Part shown: in pieces, positions 8,433 to 17,076 of the stretch | Position numbering within the stretch: position 1 is the first letter of the stretch | Layout: each line of letters starts with the position of its first letter | Assembly (NCBI GenBank): GCA_023415715.1 | Contig: JAEZJP010000288.1 | Span: 1 to 56,218 of the forward strand | From: Bacillota bacterium | Lineage (GTDB): Bacteria > Bacillota > Clostridia > Christensenellales > Aristaeellaceae | DNA: 56,218 bases | Direction of reading: 5' to 3' | Program-made: the position numbers and the translations under genes | The notes under the pieces: generated by a model | What the model was told of the DNA's origin: nothing | The model's database searches: none | Seen by the model: only the letters and a program-made list of their open reading frames with translations

Positions 8433-9251
8433 CTATGCTGAATGATCAAATGCCTTCTTGATAAAAGCGATGTCCCTTTCCGCATAGCTAAGCACCGCCT
8501 CTTCACGCAGAAGTGGCAAATCCGGCATTTTTTCCTTGATCCACCGGAATATGGGATCAAAGTGCATCACACCTTGGTCAAGCGGCTGCGGGATATACCG
8601 GGAACCCTCCCAGCAGCCGTTTTTTATATGCATGGCAATTACTTTGTCCCCAAAATAATCCATACACCTGTACCATAGATCATCCTGTTTTTCAACATCA
8701 CCGGGGGATAAAAGGTTGATTGGATCAAAAATGATGCGCAAACGGTCGCTGCCCACATCATGAAGCAAACGCCTGACCATTTCGGGGGTGTGTATGGTAT
8801 GGGCAAGAACCGGCTCTATGGCAACAAAGGTGCCGGCGTCTTCCGCCTCCTTTGTCATTTCCCGTACAAAGAACAAAATGCGGCCATATGCGTTTTCGCG
8901 TTCCGTATCGGTACCGGAAAAAGCTGTGGTCTCTGTAGCCACACAGGCTGCGCCGAGCTTTTTTGCGATTCGGACGTGCTGGCGAAATTGATCCATGCTG
9001 TTTTGCCGAGCGGATGATTGTACTGCGCCCGGGTCAACGTAGCAGCCAAGAACAGAAATCTCAAGTCCCGCGCTTTCAAAGGCATTCCGGATCATTAATA
9101 GCGTATCCGGCCTCATCATCTCTTCCGCCCTTATATCGAGCGCTTTATAAAGGGCAAGCTGCACGGCGTTAAAACCTGCTGCACGGATTTCTTTTGCAAG
9201 GCTCTCGGGAGACTGTTTGGGAAAGTCATGGGCACGCACACCAATTTTCAT
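8433..9251 (-). CDS. Sugar phosphate isomerase/epimerase-like TIM barrel
   Basis: Xylose-isomerase-like (AP endonuclease 2 family) TIM barrel, 272 aa, cytosolic. The expected divalent-metal ligands sit at strand ends: Glu in AIEPV, Asp in FDPIN, His in MHIKN and Glu in LREEAV. The N-terminal MKIGVRAHDFP and VQLALYKAL are typical. The ATG at 9251 is chosen because the GGGGG site is nine bases upstream of it; the ATG at 9260 would abut that site. It is convergent with the CE7 gene, five bases apart. Substrate specificity cannot be read from the sequence; position suggests a step in plant-sugar catabolism. Confidence 0.85.
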   Translation of the reverse strand: MKIGVRAHDFPKQSPESLAKEIRAAGFNAVQLALYKALDIRAEEMMRPDTLLMIRNAFESAGLEISVLGCYVDPGAVQSSARQNSMDQFRQHVRIAKKLGAACVATETTAFSGTDTERENAYGRILFFVREMTKEAEDAGTFVAIEPVLAHTIHTPEMVRRLLHDVGSDRLRIIFDPINLLSPGDVEKQDDLWYRCMDYFGDKVIAMHIKNGCWEGSRYIPQPLDQGVMHFDPIFRWIKEKMPDLPLLREEAVLSYAERDIAFIKKAFDHSA

Positions 9252-9338
9252 TGCGATCATCCCCCTTTTTTCTTCTGTTATCTGATATAATTCCCGTATA
9301 CGGATGATTCGACTCTCTTACATGGAGGGAAGCTTGTG

Positions 9339-9995
9339 ATGGGAGAACATGAGGACCTTGTTTTGAAATACGCTCCGCGCATTTATTTCGACGAGGCGGA
9401 GCCCTTTCCCTTGGCGGGAATAGGGACCACCATATTCACATCCGGCGGGGAAAGCCCTTCCTTTGGCCGGAAGGTGGTATTGCCCGAAGAGGCGGTACTG
9501 GCCATTGAGTACGCCTATTTTTGGGATTATGACATCGAGCATATGTATGACCTGGAGCATATCTGGATTTATATTGACAAAAATGGCCGGGTCATCGACG
9601 CGGAGGCCAGTTTCCACGGGCGGTACTTCAAGGCATTGCTGCCTTTTGTGCAGCCGGCTTTGGAAGAAACCCATCTGAATATCTACTGTCAGCCCGGGAA
9701 GCATGCCTTTCTGCCACAGGGCGAATGGTTTCAATTGCTGCCCAACTTTACAAGCTGCTGCAGCGAAAGCGCAGGCAGCGCCGGTTTGCTGGTAAATGAC
9801 ATGTTCGCAAATTACCTTCCCAAGGATAATAAGACGGACGAGGCGGTTATGCGCTATATCAAAGCCCGCTTTTCTTTTGTGCCTACCCTTTGCTTTTCCC
9901 CAATGCTTCCGGACAGCAGCCTGTACATGCCTTGGGCAGAGCTTTTTGCCCTGATTCCAAGGCGCATCAGGGCGCAGCTTGATTTGATCCTGTGA
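9339..9995 (+). CDS. Hypothetical protein, weakly Vps62/NPP1-like
   Basis: Unknown function, 218 aa. The middle shows IEHMYDLEHIWIYID (residues ~66-80), which resembles the HDWE-type metal motif of Vps62/NPP1-like proteins, with H68, D71, E73 and H74 as possible ligands. EASFHG (H93) and PGKHAF (H122) add the kind of later histidines seen in such folds. A CC pair lies at 140-141. There is no signal peptide or membrane segment. A GTG at 9336 is an alternative start; both suit the GGAGGG site at 9324-9329. An extended -10 (TGATATAAT near 9285) and the palindrome CCGTATACGG (9294-9303) precede it. An AraC regulator follows 20 bases later, so the two are probably co-transcribed. The family link is tentative. 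Confidence 0.6.
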   Translation: MGEHEDLVLKYAPRIYFDEAEPFPLAGIGTTIFTSGGESPSFGRKVVLPEEAVLAIEYAYFWDYDIEHMYDLEHIWIYIDKNGRVIDAEASFHGRYFKALLPFVQPALEETHLNIYCQPGKHAFLPQGEWFQLLPNFTSCCSESAGSAGLLVNDMFANYLPKDNKTDEAVMRYIKARFSFVPTLCFSPMLPDSSLYMPWAELFALIPRRIRAQLDLIL

Positions 9996-10015
9996 CGGCA
10001 AATGGAGGCGCCGCT

Positions 10016-10915
10016 ATGATGAACGATTTGCCGCTGCACGAAGGGAAGTATGAGATCCGCTTCCGGCAGCCTACCGATCCGTTTTTCTACTATTTCGATT
10101 ATGACGAGCGCAGCTACAGCGTCAATATGGATTTTCAGCATTTCCATTCGTTCTATGAAATGTTCATTCTTCTGGATGACGAGGCCTACCATATCATAGA
10201 AGGGCAGCTGTATCCCCTGCAGCGGTATGATATCGTGTGCCTTCGGCCCGCTCTTTTGCACAAATCCCATTATCCCGTCGGCGCCCCGAAAAAGCGTTTG
10301 ATCGTCAATTTCAATTACCCTGGGCAGTTCAATGATTTTTTGCCGGAATTCGGCAAACTGTTGGATGTTTTCAACGAGCAGGTGCCTATTTTCCGGTTTG
10401 ATCAAAAAAACCGCCATATGATTTTTGCGGCGCTGAATGAGATATTCTCTGATGACGCATTCTCCGACGCCATCAGGGACCTTCGTATGCACCATTGCTT
10501 CGTGAAAGTGCTGATGTCCTTATACGAGCACCGCAGCCAGAACCTGTTTCATGTGGAAGCGGGGCAGAGCTCCCTGACGGATAAGATATACGATATATGC
10601 GCCTATATCCATTCCAGCTTTCCCGAGCAGCTTTCCCTGGATGGGCTGGCCCAACGTTTTTTCATCAGCCCGTGTTACCTGAGCCACCAGTTCAAGCATG
10701 TTACGCACTTCAGCGTTACGGAGTACATTCAACGCACACGCATCCGTAATGCCCAGCAATTTTTGATATTTACGGACGACGCCGTCTCCGAGATTGCCGA
10801 TGCCTGCGGCTTTAAAAGCTTTTCCCAATTCAACCGTGTGTTTCATAAGCTGTGCTGCTGCTCACCGTCCCATTACAGGAAATCGAACCGGCCCTTCATT
10901 GCCAAGGAGCGGTGA
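10016..10915 (+). CDS. AraC family transcriptional regulator (cupin N-terminus)
   Basis: DNA-binding regulator, 299 aa. The N-terminal ~150 residues form a likely cupin sensor (HFHSFYEMFILLDDEAYHIIEGQLYPLQ), the part that binds a sugar or oligosaccharide in this family. The C-terminal ~100 residues carry two helix-turn-helix units: LSLDGLAQRFFISPCYLSHQFK and ISEIADACGFKSFSQFNRVFHK-like (here VSEIADACGF). The usual final PSHYRK signature is present. The ATG at 10016 has GGAGG eight bases upstream. It lies between an unknown gene and a ROK kinase, in a run of plus-strand sugar genes, and probably controls the CE7/GH105/importer region. The inducer is unknown. Confidence 0.9.
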   Translation: MMNDLPLHEGKYEIRFRQPTDPFFYYFDYDERSYSVNMDFQHFHSFYEMFILLDDEAYHIIEGQLYPLQRYDIVCLRPALLHKSHYPVGAPKKRLIVNFNYPGQFNDFLPEFGKLLDVFNEQVPIFRFDQKNRHMIFAALNEIFSDDAFSDAIRDLRMHHCFVKVLMSLYEHRSQNLFHVEAGQSSLTDKIYDICAYIHSSFPEQLSLDGLAQRFFISPCYLSHQFKHVTHFSVTEYIQRTRIRNAQQFLIFTDDAVSEIADACGFKSFSQFNRVFHKLCCCSPSHYRKSNRPFIAKER

Positions 10916-10971
10916 TTTCTTTGCCGGTTGCGCAAACCAATAAAAGACTACTGTTGGCAAGGAGTTTTTCC

Positions 10972-11871
10972 ATGAACACATGGATCGCTGTTGATCTTGG
11001 CGGAACAAACCTGCGTACTGCCCTTGTAAATGATCAGGGGCAAATCATGAGGTCGGTAAAAACGGAAACACAGGCAAAACAAGGCGTGACCCATGTTCTT
11101 TGCCGGATGGCGGACGCCATACGGACGCTGCCCGGATGGGAAGAAGCCAGGGGGATTGGGATGGGGGTTCCCGGCGGCGTTTCCAAAGACGGGGAGACGA
11201 CCGTACTCACAAGCAACCTGGTTGGTTTTGAAGGTTTTCCTGTGCGCAGCTATTTAAACGGGCTGACGGGCAAACCTGTGGCGATGGAAAATGACGCGAA
11301 TATGGCATGCCTTGCAGAAGCGCTACTTGGCGCAGGGAAAGGTATGGAGACGGTGGTGTATGTTACTTTGTCCACGGGCATAGGCGGCGGCATATGCGTA
11401 GGCGGACGGCTCCTCCGCGGCGCCCATGGCTGTTCGGGGGAGTTCGGATGCATATCCTGCGACCCAGGGCGTGAAAGGCTTGGTGACTTGCCGCCTGGCG
11501 CCATCGAAAGCGAAGCTTCCGGCGAAGCGCTTGTGCGCAAGGCTGAAGCTTCGTTGCATGCTGCATTTTCCCACGCGGGCGAAGTATATGCTTTGGCTGA
11601 TTCCGGAAATCCCGCGGCGGTTGCTTTGGTGGACAGGGCGGCACGGGATCTGGCCGTTACGCTGTCCAACATTGCATGTGTGGTGGATCCCGATATCTTC
11701 GTACTTGGCGGAGGCTGCCTGGAAAGCGCCGATATCCTTTTGCCAAGGCTCACATCCTTCTACAGGGAGTTTTCGCAGCCTGTGTTCCGGGATATTCCTA
11801 TCCGCCGGGGCTGCCTTGATGAACCGGGGCTGATCGGTGCGGCGCTGTATGCCGGAAGCGTGCTGTTATAA
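10972..11871 (+). CDS. ROK family sugar kinase (zinc motif lost)
   Basis: Actin-fold ROK protein, 299 aa without an N-terminal HTH, so a kinase rather than a repressor. It would phosphorylate a hexose or amino sugar with ATP in the cytosol. The phosphate-binding VDLGGTNLR, the catalytic Asp in ENDANMACLAE, the STGIGGGI loop and LGGGCLES are present. The usual ROK zinc site (GH...CxCGxxGCxE) is not: the His position reads SGEFGCISC and the Cys cluster is replaced by GDLPPGAIESEASG. The ATG at 10972 has AAGGAG seven bases upstream. It follows the AraC gene by 56 bases. Glucose is a common substrate but cannot be asserted here. Confidence 0.88.
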   Translation: MNTWIAVDLGGTNLRTALVNDQGQIMRSVKTETQAKQGVTHVLCRMADAIRTLPGWEEARGIGMGVPGGVSKDGETTVLTSNLVGFEGFPVRSYLNGLTGKPVAMENDANMACLAEALLGAGKGMETVVYVTLSTGIGGGICVGGRLLRGAHGCSGEFGCISCDPGRERLGDLPPGAIESEASGEALVRKAEASLHAAFSHAGEVYALADSGNPAAVALVDRAARDLAVTLSNIACVVDPDIFVLGGGCLESADILLPRLTSFYREFSQPVFRDIPIRRGCLDEPGLIGAALYAGSVLL

Positions 11872-11915
11872 AACTGGCTGTCCGGCTTCCACCTTGCAAT
11901 CTTGCCCGCAGCCCA

Positions 11916-12956
11916 TTAGGAGCTGAACATTTTTTCTGTCAGCATCAAAAATGCCAGCCCCTGCCCGTATGCGGTGGGACGGATGGGAATGTTTTTGTAA
12001 AATTCCAAATCACCGCCCATGGGCGTTCCGTAGGATACATTGAGAACCGTTCCATTCTCCGCCACCTGGTCAAGTACTGCCTGAACCGCCTTATCCGCAT
12101 ATGGCCGGTAGCTTTCAGGCAGGAAGCCAAGGCGGATACCCTTCATGAGGCCATAAGCGATGGCTGCGCTGGCGCTTGTCTCCAGATAGCTGTCCTCCCG
12201 GTTAAGAAGCGTGTGCCATAGACCAGTGGGGGACTGCAGTTTGATAAGCGCCTCGCACTGGCACTTGTATGTTTCCAATATGATGCGGCTGACACTGTCA
12301 TCAGGCATGATTTCCAGCATATCTGCCGCTGCCGCCGTATACCATCCGTTTCCCCTGGCCCAAAAGGCATCCGCGAAATGATGCCTGCCTAAAAAGCTGA
12401 AGCCATGGTACCAGAGGCCGTTTTCCTGGCAATGCAGGTATTTGATATGCAGTAGAAACTGATACTTCGCCTCCTCGACCCATTCTGACCGTTGAAACGC
12501 TAGCCCGGCCTTATATAAAAACAGAACAGTCATATACAGCGTGTCGTCCCAAAGCTGCTGATCGTTCACATCGTGGCTGGTCACATGCTGCAGGCCGTTT
12601 TCCTGTGTGCGGGGCATTCTAAGCACGATCCATGACGCCCAGTCGGAAATGGGCTTTTCATACTTTCCGTTCCCTGTGATTTCATAAAGCATTGCCATGC
12701 CGATCATTGGCGCGGTGGTATTGACATTACAATGCGGCAAGCCCTTTTTAAGGTGCCTGTCATACCATGCTTCAATTTGTTTTAAAATCTGCCCGTCTTT
12801 CGATGCCAGATACGTTTTACACATCGCATAAAGTGCTACGCCCTGCGCCCACTCCCATGTGTCCAAAGACATGTGGTCATCCACGCTGCCGTTGCCCCGG
12901 GTGGATGCCAGCTTTCCGATAATTTTGTTGGATATGTCACGATATGGATACGTCAT
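11916..12956 (-). CDS. Glycoside hydrolase family 105 (unsaturated rhamnogalacturonyl hydrolase)
   Basis: GH88/GH105 (alpha/alpha)6-barrel enzyme, 346 aa, no signal peptide. The family removes the unsaturated uronic acid left at the non-reducing end of pectin (or other uronan) fragments after lyase action. Hallmarks are TWEWAQGVALY near the start, the general-acid Asp region LWDDTLYM, HGFS with the substrate-positioning His, and FWARGNGWYTAA. The ATG at 12956 is preceded by AGAGG; upstream GTG/TTG starts are possible. It is divergent from the heparinase-like gene and convergent with the ROK kinase. It acts on oligomers presumably imported by the nearby ABC transporter. Confidence 0.9.
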   Translation of the reverse strand: MTYPYRDISNKIIGKLASTRGNGSVDDHMSLDTWEWAQGVALYAMCKTYLASKDGQILKQIEAWYDRHLKKGLPHCNVNTTAPMIGMAMLYEITGNGKYEKPISDWASWIVLRMPRTQENGLQHVTSHDVNDQQLWDDTLYMTVLFLYKAGLAFQRSEWVEEAKYQFLLHIKYLHCQENGLWYHGFSFLGRHHFADAFWARGNGWYTAAAADMLEIMPDDSVSRIILETYKCQCEALIKLQSPTGLWHTLLNREDSYLETSASAAIAYGLMKGIRLGFLPESYRPYADKAVQAVLDQVAENGTVLNVSYGTPMGGDLEFYKNIPIRPTAYGQGLAFLMLTEKMFSS

Positions 12957-13086
12957 GCAGCCGATACCTCTCAATAACAGCACTTATTTCATCTGCGCAT
13001 CATATGCCTGTGATCATGTAAAGGTCAGGATGGATGTATCATATCACCCTCTATCCGCTTCAACGGGTCTGCTTTATGGTAAGAAC

Positions 13087-13114
13087 ATTATACAGCAATT
13101 GCTCATTCTGTAAA
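13087..13114 (-). promoter_or_regulatory. Predicted promoter of the GH105 gene
   Basis: TTTACA (13109-13114) and a perfect TATAAT (13087-13092) on the minus strand are separated by 16 bases. The predicted leader is about 125 bases. Confidence 0.55.
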
Positions 13115-13410
13115 GATCCATTTGCATAACTTTAGATCATATATTGATAATGTGTTCTTTTCCTTTTTCTCTGTCCTTGGAGAAAAATCCTGCATTTCTT
13201 TTGTGTATGCAAGTAAAAATTGGACGCAATCATTGCTGTTATTTTAGTTTAAAGAATATAAAACATTGCATATTAGGCTTTTATTATGGCAAAATTGGAG
13301 AGGATACAGGACAAATGAACGCGGTTATGTCCGGAATGCATAGCACCACCTAATGATGTGCGCCAGCCCATATGTCTGTAATGTTAGCAAGATATGCTCA
13401 TTGTTTTTCC
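13115..13410. other. AT-rich spacer without recognised genes
   Basis: This is the centre of the 543-base divergent gap between GH105 and the heparinase-like gene. It is clearly richer in A and T than the flanking genes. I see no convincing open frame, hairpin or repeat in it. It may hold operators for the local AraC regulator, but none can be pointed to. Confidence 0.5.
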
Positions 13411-13439
13411 TTGCAATTATAGGTAAATCATGATAACAT
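13411..13439 (+). promoter_or_regulatory. Predicted promoter of the heparinase-like/importer operon
   Basis: TTGCAA (13411-13416) and TAACAT (13434-13439) with a 17-base spacer, about 60 bases before the ATG at 13500. Each hexamer matches consensus at four of six positions. Confidence 0.4.
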
Positions 13440-13499
13440 TTTTTTAAGTCAGAAACGTGATTATACATATCCATATCGATAGACGGGGAGAAATAGCGT

Positions 13500-15164
13500 A
13501 TGCTCCACATGCCTGAAATGCTTTCTGCGTGGGACCGTGAAATACCTGGGCTGCTTTCGTCACAGATCCTGGATGAAGGAGACTCGCGCTTTGGCGGATT
13601 TATGCTGGAGGAGCTCCATGTGGATCCGCGCCGCTGCGGTTTTGTGCTGTCAAGGCTGATCATTGTCTATTTGACCCCCGCTTCCGCCTTCTATAAAAGC
13701 GATAGGATCAGGCAGGCAATCCTGTCGTCATTTCTCTATATGGAAAGGTATCAGCGCCCGGATGGCTGTTATGATTTGACCAATTGCAATTTTGCTTCAG
13801 CCCCAGATACGGCATTTATGGTCAATGCGCTGCTGAACGCCTGGTGGTTGTACGAAAAATCGGCAGAACCGGCTTTTGACTGGCTGAGGGAGCCCTTTTT
13901 ACGCCTGATGGACACCGCAGCCACAGGCATCATGAACGGCGGCTTCCACACGCCGAACCACCGCTGGGCCATTGCATCCTGCCTTCTGTCCTTGGCCCGG
14001 GTCACCGGCCGGAAAGAGCTTAAGGTAAGGGCGCAGGATTATTTGAGGGAAGGCCTTGATTTAAGTGAGGACGGCGAGTTTGCCGAGCGCAGCGCCGGCA
14101 ATTACAACCAGGTGAATGACGACCAAATGATCCGCCTGTATCTTGCCACCCAGGATCCACAATACCTTCTGGCTGCCAGACGGAACCTTGAAATGATGTA
14201 TTGCTACATCGACCCCGACGGCAGCGTATTCACCAACAACTCCACCCGTCAGGATCTCGGCGAAAAAATATACACCGGCAGCTACTATAAGCTGTATCTG
14301 CTGGTGGGTTATCTGCTGAAGGAACCGCAGCTTGGCGCCATGGCTGAATGGATCTACCAGGACCTAAAAAAACGCGGTCAGTCAGCCGCGTTTCACGGCG
14401 ATGGCCTGGAATGGCTGCTCCTTTTCCCCGAAATGGATGGCTACGGCGCATCGGAAACATTCGAGCCGCCCATGCTTAAGTACCGGCGGCTTTTCCCCGC
14501 CTCCAATATAGCAAGGGTTCGCAGCGGCGATTTTTCCTATACGCTGCTTAAGGGCAAGCCCAACTGCTTTTATTTCCAATCCGGCTCGTTCAGCGTATAT
14601 ATGAACATTTATGCCAACGTTTGCGACCGCCGGCATTTCATCGCCGACACGCTGGAGCAGACAGAAAGCGGATACCTCATGACAAGCCGCAGCGAAAGCT
14701 GGTACTACCTGCCGTTTGAGGAAAAGCCGGCAACCTCAGACTGGTGGGCCATGGACAACGTTCATACCCGAAAACGCATGGAGGGGCTGGCGCTTAACAT
14801 GTCGCTGGAGGCTAAAGATCAGCCCGGCGGCGTCGACCTTCGTCTTGTAACGGACGGATTGGACCAGGTGCCTTTACGGATCGAGTTTTCCTTTTTACCG
14901 GATTGCAATCTTCGCACCGAGCATTTTATTGTAAAAGGCCGCGGTGGACTGTATATCAATGTTCTGAATGGCATGGTGGAAGCCACGACGCAAAAGCGGG
15001 AAGTGATCACCGTCGGCCCCGCATTCGGCGCCCATGATGTGACTAGCCGCATGGGAGGCGCCTATCCGCTCAGCGAGAAGCACGCAACTGTTTATTTTAC
15101 AGCCTATACGCCTGTTGACCGTGTCATCAGCATAAGGACGCAGCCGCTTTTAAAGCGCCTGTGA
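13500..15164 (+). CDS. Heparinase II/III-like (alpha/alpha)-toroid protein, probable polysaccharide-active enzyme
   Basis: Cytosolic protein, 554 aa, no signal peptide. The first ~330 residues are helical with repeated aromatic/Asn motifs (RYQRPDGCYDLTN, HTPNHRWAIASCLL, AERSAGNYNQVNDDQMIRLY, VFTNNSTRQD) like the toroid domain of heparinase II/III and related polysaccharide lyases. The last ~220 residues look beta-rich, as in the following beta-sandwich. Candidate catalytic residues are the Asn/His/Tyr of NHRW and GNYNQVND, but I cannot assign them. A GGGGAG site is nine bases upstream of the ATG. It leads an operon with LplB, LplC and binding-protein genes, so it probably cleaves the imported uronic oligomer. 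A lyase/hydrolase call is inference. Confidence 0.7.
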   Translation: MLHMPEMLSAWDREIPGLLSSQILDEGDSRFGGFMLEELHVDPRRCGFVLSRLIIVYLTPASAFYKSDRIRQAILSSFLYMERYQRPDGCYDLTNCNFASAPDTAFMVNALLNAWWLYEKSAEPAFDWLREPFLRLMDTAATGIMNGGFHTPNHRWAIASCLLSLARVTGRKELKVRAQDYLREGLDLSEDGEFAERSAGNYNQVNDDQMIRLYLATQDPQYLLAARRNLEMMYCYIDPDGSVFTNNSTRQDLGEKIYTGSYYKLYLLVGYLLKEPQLGAMAEWIYQDLKKRGQSAAFHGDGLEWLLLFPEMDGYGASETFEPPMLKYRRLFPASNIARVRSGDFSYTLLKGKPNCFYFQSGSFSVYMNIYANVCDRRHFIADTLEQTESGYLMTSRSESWYYLPFEEKPATSDWWAMDNVHTRKRMEGLALNMSLEAKDQPGGVDLRLVTDGLDQVPLRIEFSFLPDCNLRTEHFIVKGRGGLYINVLNGMVEATTQKREVITVGPAFGAHDVTSRMGGAYPLSEKHATVYFTAYTPVDRVISIRTQPLLKRL

Positions 15165-15197
15165 CCTAAGGATATTTCGTTTCGGAGGTGCAGCCGT

Positions 15198-16142
15198 TTG
15201 ATATCGCCAAGCCATGCGCAATTAAAACCATACAAGCGTACGTCTTTGATCAAGCGGTATTGGAATGCCAGGTATCTGGTATTGCTGCTGCTGCCTTCGC
15301 TGGCTGCACTGATCATTTTCAAGTATGTTCCGCTCTATGGCCTTCAAATAGCATTTCGCAATTTCAAGATCGCCAATGGCATTTGGGGAAGCGAATGGGT
15401 TGGGTTTGATATCTACCGGCAGATTTTCGCATTGCCGCAATTCATGAATTCCTTTTTGAATACCCTGATCCTCGGGATCATGAACCTGGCCATCGGCTTT
15501 CCGGCGCCCATCCTTCTGGCCCTTCTGCTCAACGAGGTGGCCCACTTAAGATATAAAAAAGTGGTGCAGACACTTTCCTATCTGCCCCACTTTATCTCCT
15601 GGGTTACGCTTTCGGGCCTGTTTGTTCAACTATTGTCCCCATCCAACGGCCCGATTGCCGCGCTTACAAACGCGCTTGGCGGAAAGCCCTATTACTTCAT
15701 GGGGGAACCCTCCACCTTCCGTTGGGTCCTGGTGGTAACGAATATTTGGAAAAGCTGCGGCTGGGGTTCCATTATCTATCTGGCCGCGCTGGCGGGCATT
15801 GATCAGGAGATGTATGAGGCCGCGGTCATTGACGGTGCGACCCGGTTCCAGCGGGTATTGTATATCACTTTGCCTTCCATTGTTCCGACCATAACCATAA
15901 TGCTGATCCTTAATTCCGGAAGCATTCTCAATGATAATTTCGATCAGGTATTCAACATGATGAATCCGGCGGTTTATAAAGTATCAAACGTATTGGGGGT
16001 TTACACATATCAATTGGGCTTGAAATCGCTTAAATACGCGCAATCCACCGCCGTGGGACTTTTTAAAAACGTAATCGCTTTCGGGCTGGTGTTGCTGACC
16101 AACGGCATTTCAAAGAAAATCAGCAACAACGGGATTTGGTAA
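15198..16142 (+). CDS. ABC sugar permease, LplB type
   Basis: First membrane subunit of an LplABC/YtcP-type oligosaccharide importer, 314 aa with about six membrane helices. The signature loop EAAVIDGATRFQRVLYITLPSI, which contacts the ATPase, is intact. Other family marks are KYVPLYGLQIAFRNF near the start, YLPHFISWV and WGSIIYLAALAGI. The start is TTG at 15198: GGAGG at 15184-15188 lies nine bases upstream and no ATG is available. It follows the heparinase-like gene by 33 bases. No ATPase gene is in the cluster, as is usual for this class, which shares a general MsmX-like ATPase. Confidence 0.9.
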   Translation: MISPSHAQLKPYKRTSLIKRYWNARYLVLLLLPSLAALIIFKYVPLYGLQIAFRNFKIANGIWGSEWVGFDIYRQIFALPQFMNSFLNTLILGIMNLAIGFPAPILLALLLNEVAHLRYKKVVQTLSYLPHFISWVTLSGLFVQLLSPSNGPIAALTNALGGKPYYFMGEPSTFRWVLVVTNIWKSCGWGSIIYLAALAGIDQEMYEAAVIDGATRFQRVLYITLPSIVPTITIMLILNSGSILNDNFDQVFNMMNPAVYKVSNVLGVYTYQLGLKSLKYAQSTAVGLFKNVIAFGLVLLTNGISKKISNNGIW

Positions 16143-16156
16143 GGGAGGCGAAGTGC

Positions 16157-17041
16157 GTGCGGATTAAAAGAAGTGCCGGTGAGCGGATTTTTGACAGCCT
16201 CAACTATCTTTTCCTTGGGATCCTGGTTTTTTCAATGCTCTACCCTTTCTGGTATCTGTTTGCTTTGTCTTTGGCAAATCCGGGGCAGGTTGCGCTGTCA
16301 AGAGTGTACTTCTGGCCCGGGGCGGTGACGCTGCAGGCATATCAGCAAGTATTCAAATCGGTTTATATCTTATATGGTTTCTTCTGGTCCATCCTGCGGA
16401 CTGTTTTGGGAACAGCCATTGCGACCTTTCTTGGCTTCAATTTTGCTTATGTCTTGTCCAAAAAAAATTTTCCTAACAGGGGCTTCTGGACGGGGCTTCT
16501 GGTTCTGACCATGTTTTTCAGTGGCGGGCTGGTGCCTGAATACCTGAATGTCCAGAACCTTGGTTTGATCGATACGGTTTGGGCGTTGGCGCTGCCTGGA
16601 TGCATCAGCGCCTACAACATCGTTATCATGCGCAATTTCATCCAGTCGCTGCCGGATTCGCTGGAGGAATCGGCCAGGATCGATGGGGCAAACGATATAC
16701 TGATTCTCTATAAAATCATCATGCCTTTGTCCCTTCCCATTATCGCGACCGTCAGCCTGTGGACGGCCGTCGGCCATTGGAATGCCTGGTTCGACGGCAT
16801 GATATACATCCGCACGCCGGAAAAGCAGATATTGCAGGTTACGCTGCGCAGGGTTGTATTGGAAGGCTCATCCCAGCTTGTTTCGCTCGCGGGCGAAACA
16901 GAGGATCAAAAGAACCTGCTGGCCAACGAAACAATAAAAGCAGCCATGGTTATCGTTACGACGTTACCGATATTGATGGTGTATCCCTTTATACAGAAAT
17001 ATTTCGTAAAGGGGATCATGATCGGTTCTTTGAAGGGCTGA
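16157..17041 (+). CDS. ABC sugar permease, LplC/AraQ type
   Basis: Second membrane subunit of the importer, 294 aa from a GTG at 16157 with GGGAGG eight bases upstream. It has about six membrane helices, the signature loop EESARIDGANDILILYKIIMP, and the C-terminal YPFIQKYFVKGIMIGSLKG typical of LplC proteins. The VGHWNAWFDGMIYI segment is another family mark. It pairs with the LplB protein encoded 14 bases upstream; the binding protein follows. Substrate is not stated by sequence; the heparinase-like and GH105 neighbours suggest uronic-acid oligosaccharides. Confidence 0.9.
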   Translation: MRIKRSAGERIFDSLNYLFLGILVFSMLYPFWYLFALSLANPGQVALSRVYFWPGAVTLQAYQQVFKSVYILYGFFWSILRTVLGTAIATFLGFNFAYVLSKKNFPNRGFWTGLLVLTMFFSGGLVPEYLNVQNLGLIDTVWALALPGCISAYNIVIMRNFIQSLPDSLEESARIDGANDILILYKIIMPLSLPIIATVSLWTAVGHWNAWFDGMIYIRTPEKQILQVTLRRVVLEGSSQLVSLAGETEDQKNLLANETIKAAMVIVTTLPILMVYPFIQKYFVKGIMIGSLKG

Positions 17042-17076
17042 GCCCTTTGAGAATACATAAAAGGAGGAAGACCCAC

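Noticed and set aside
13301..13353. Possible 12-codon frame in the AT-rich divergent spacer
   Set aside because: Poor ribosome-site spacing, no promoter and no recognisable sequence.
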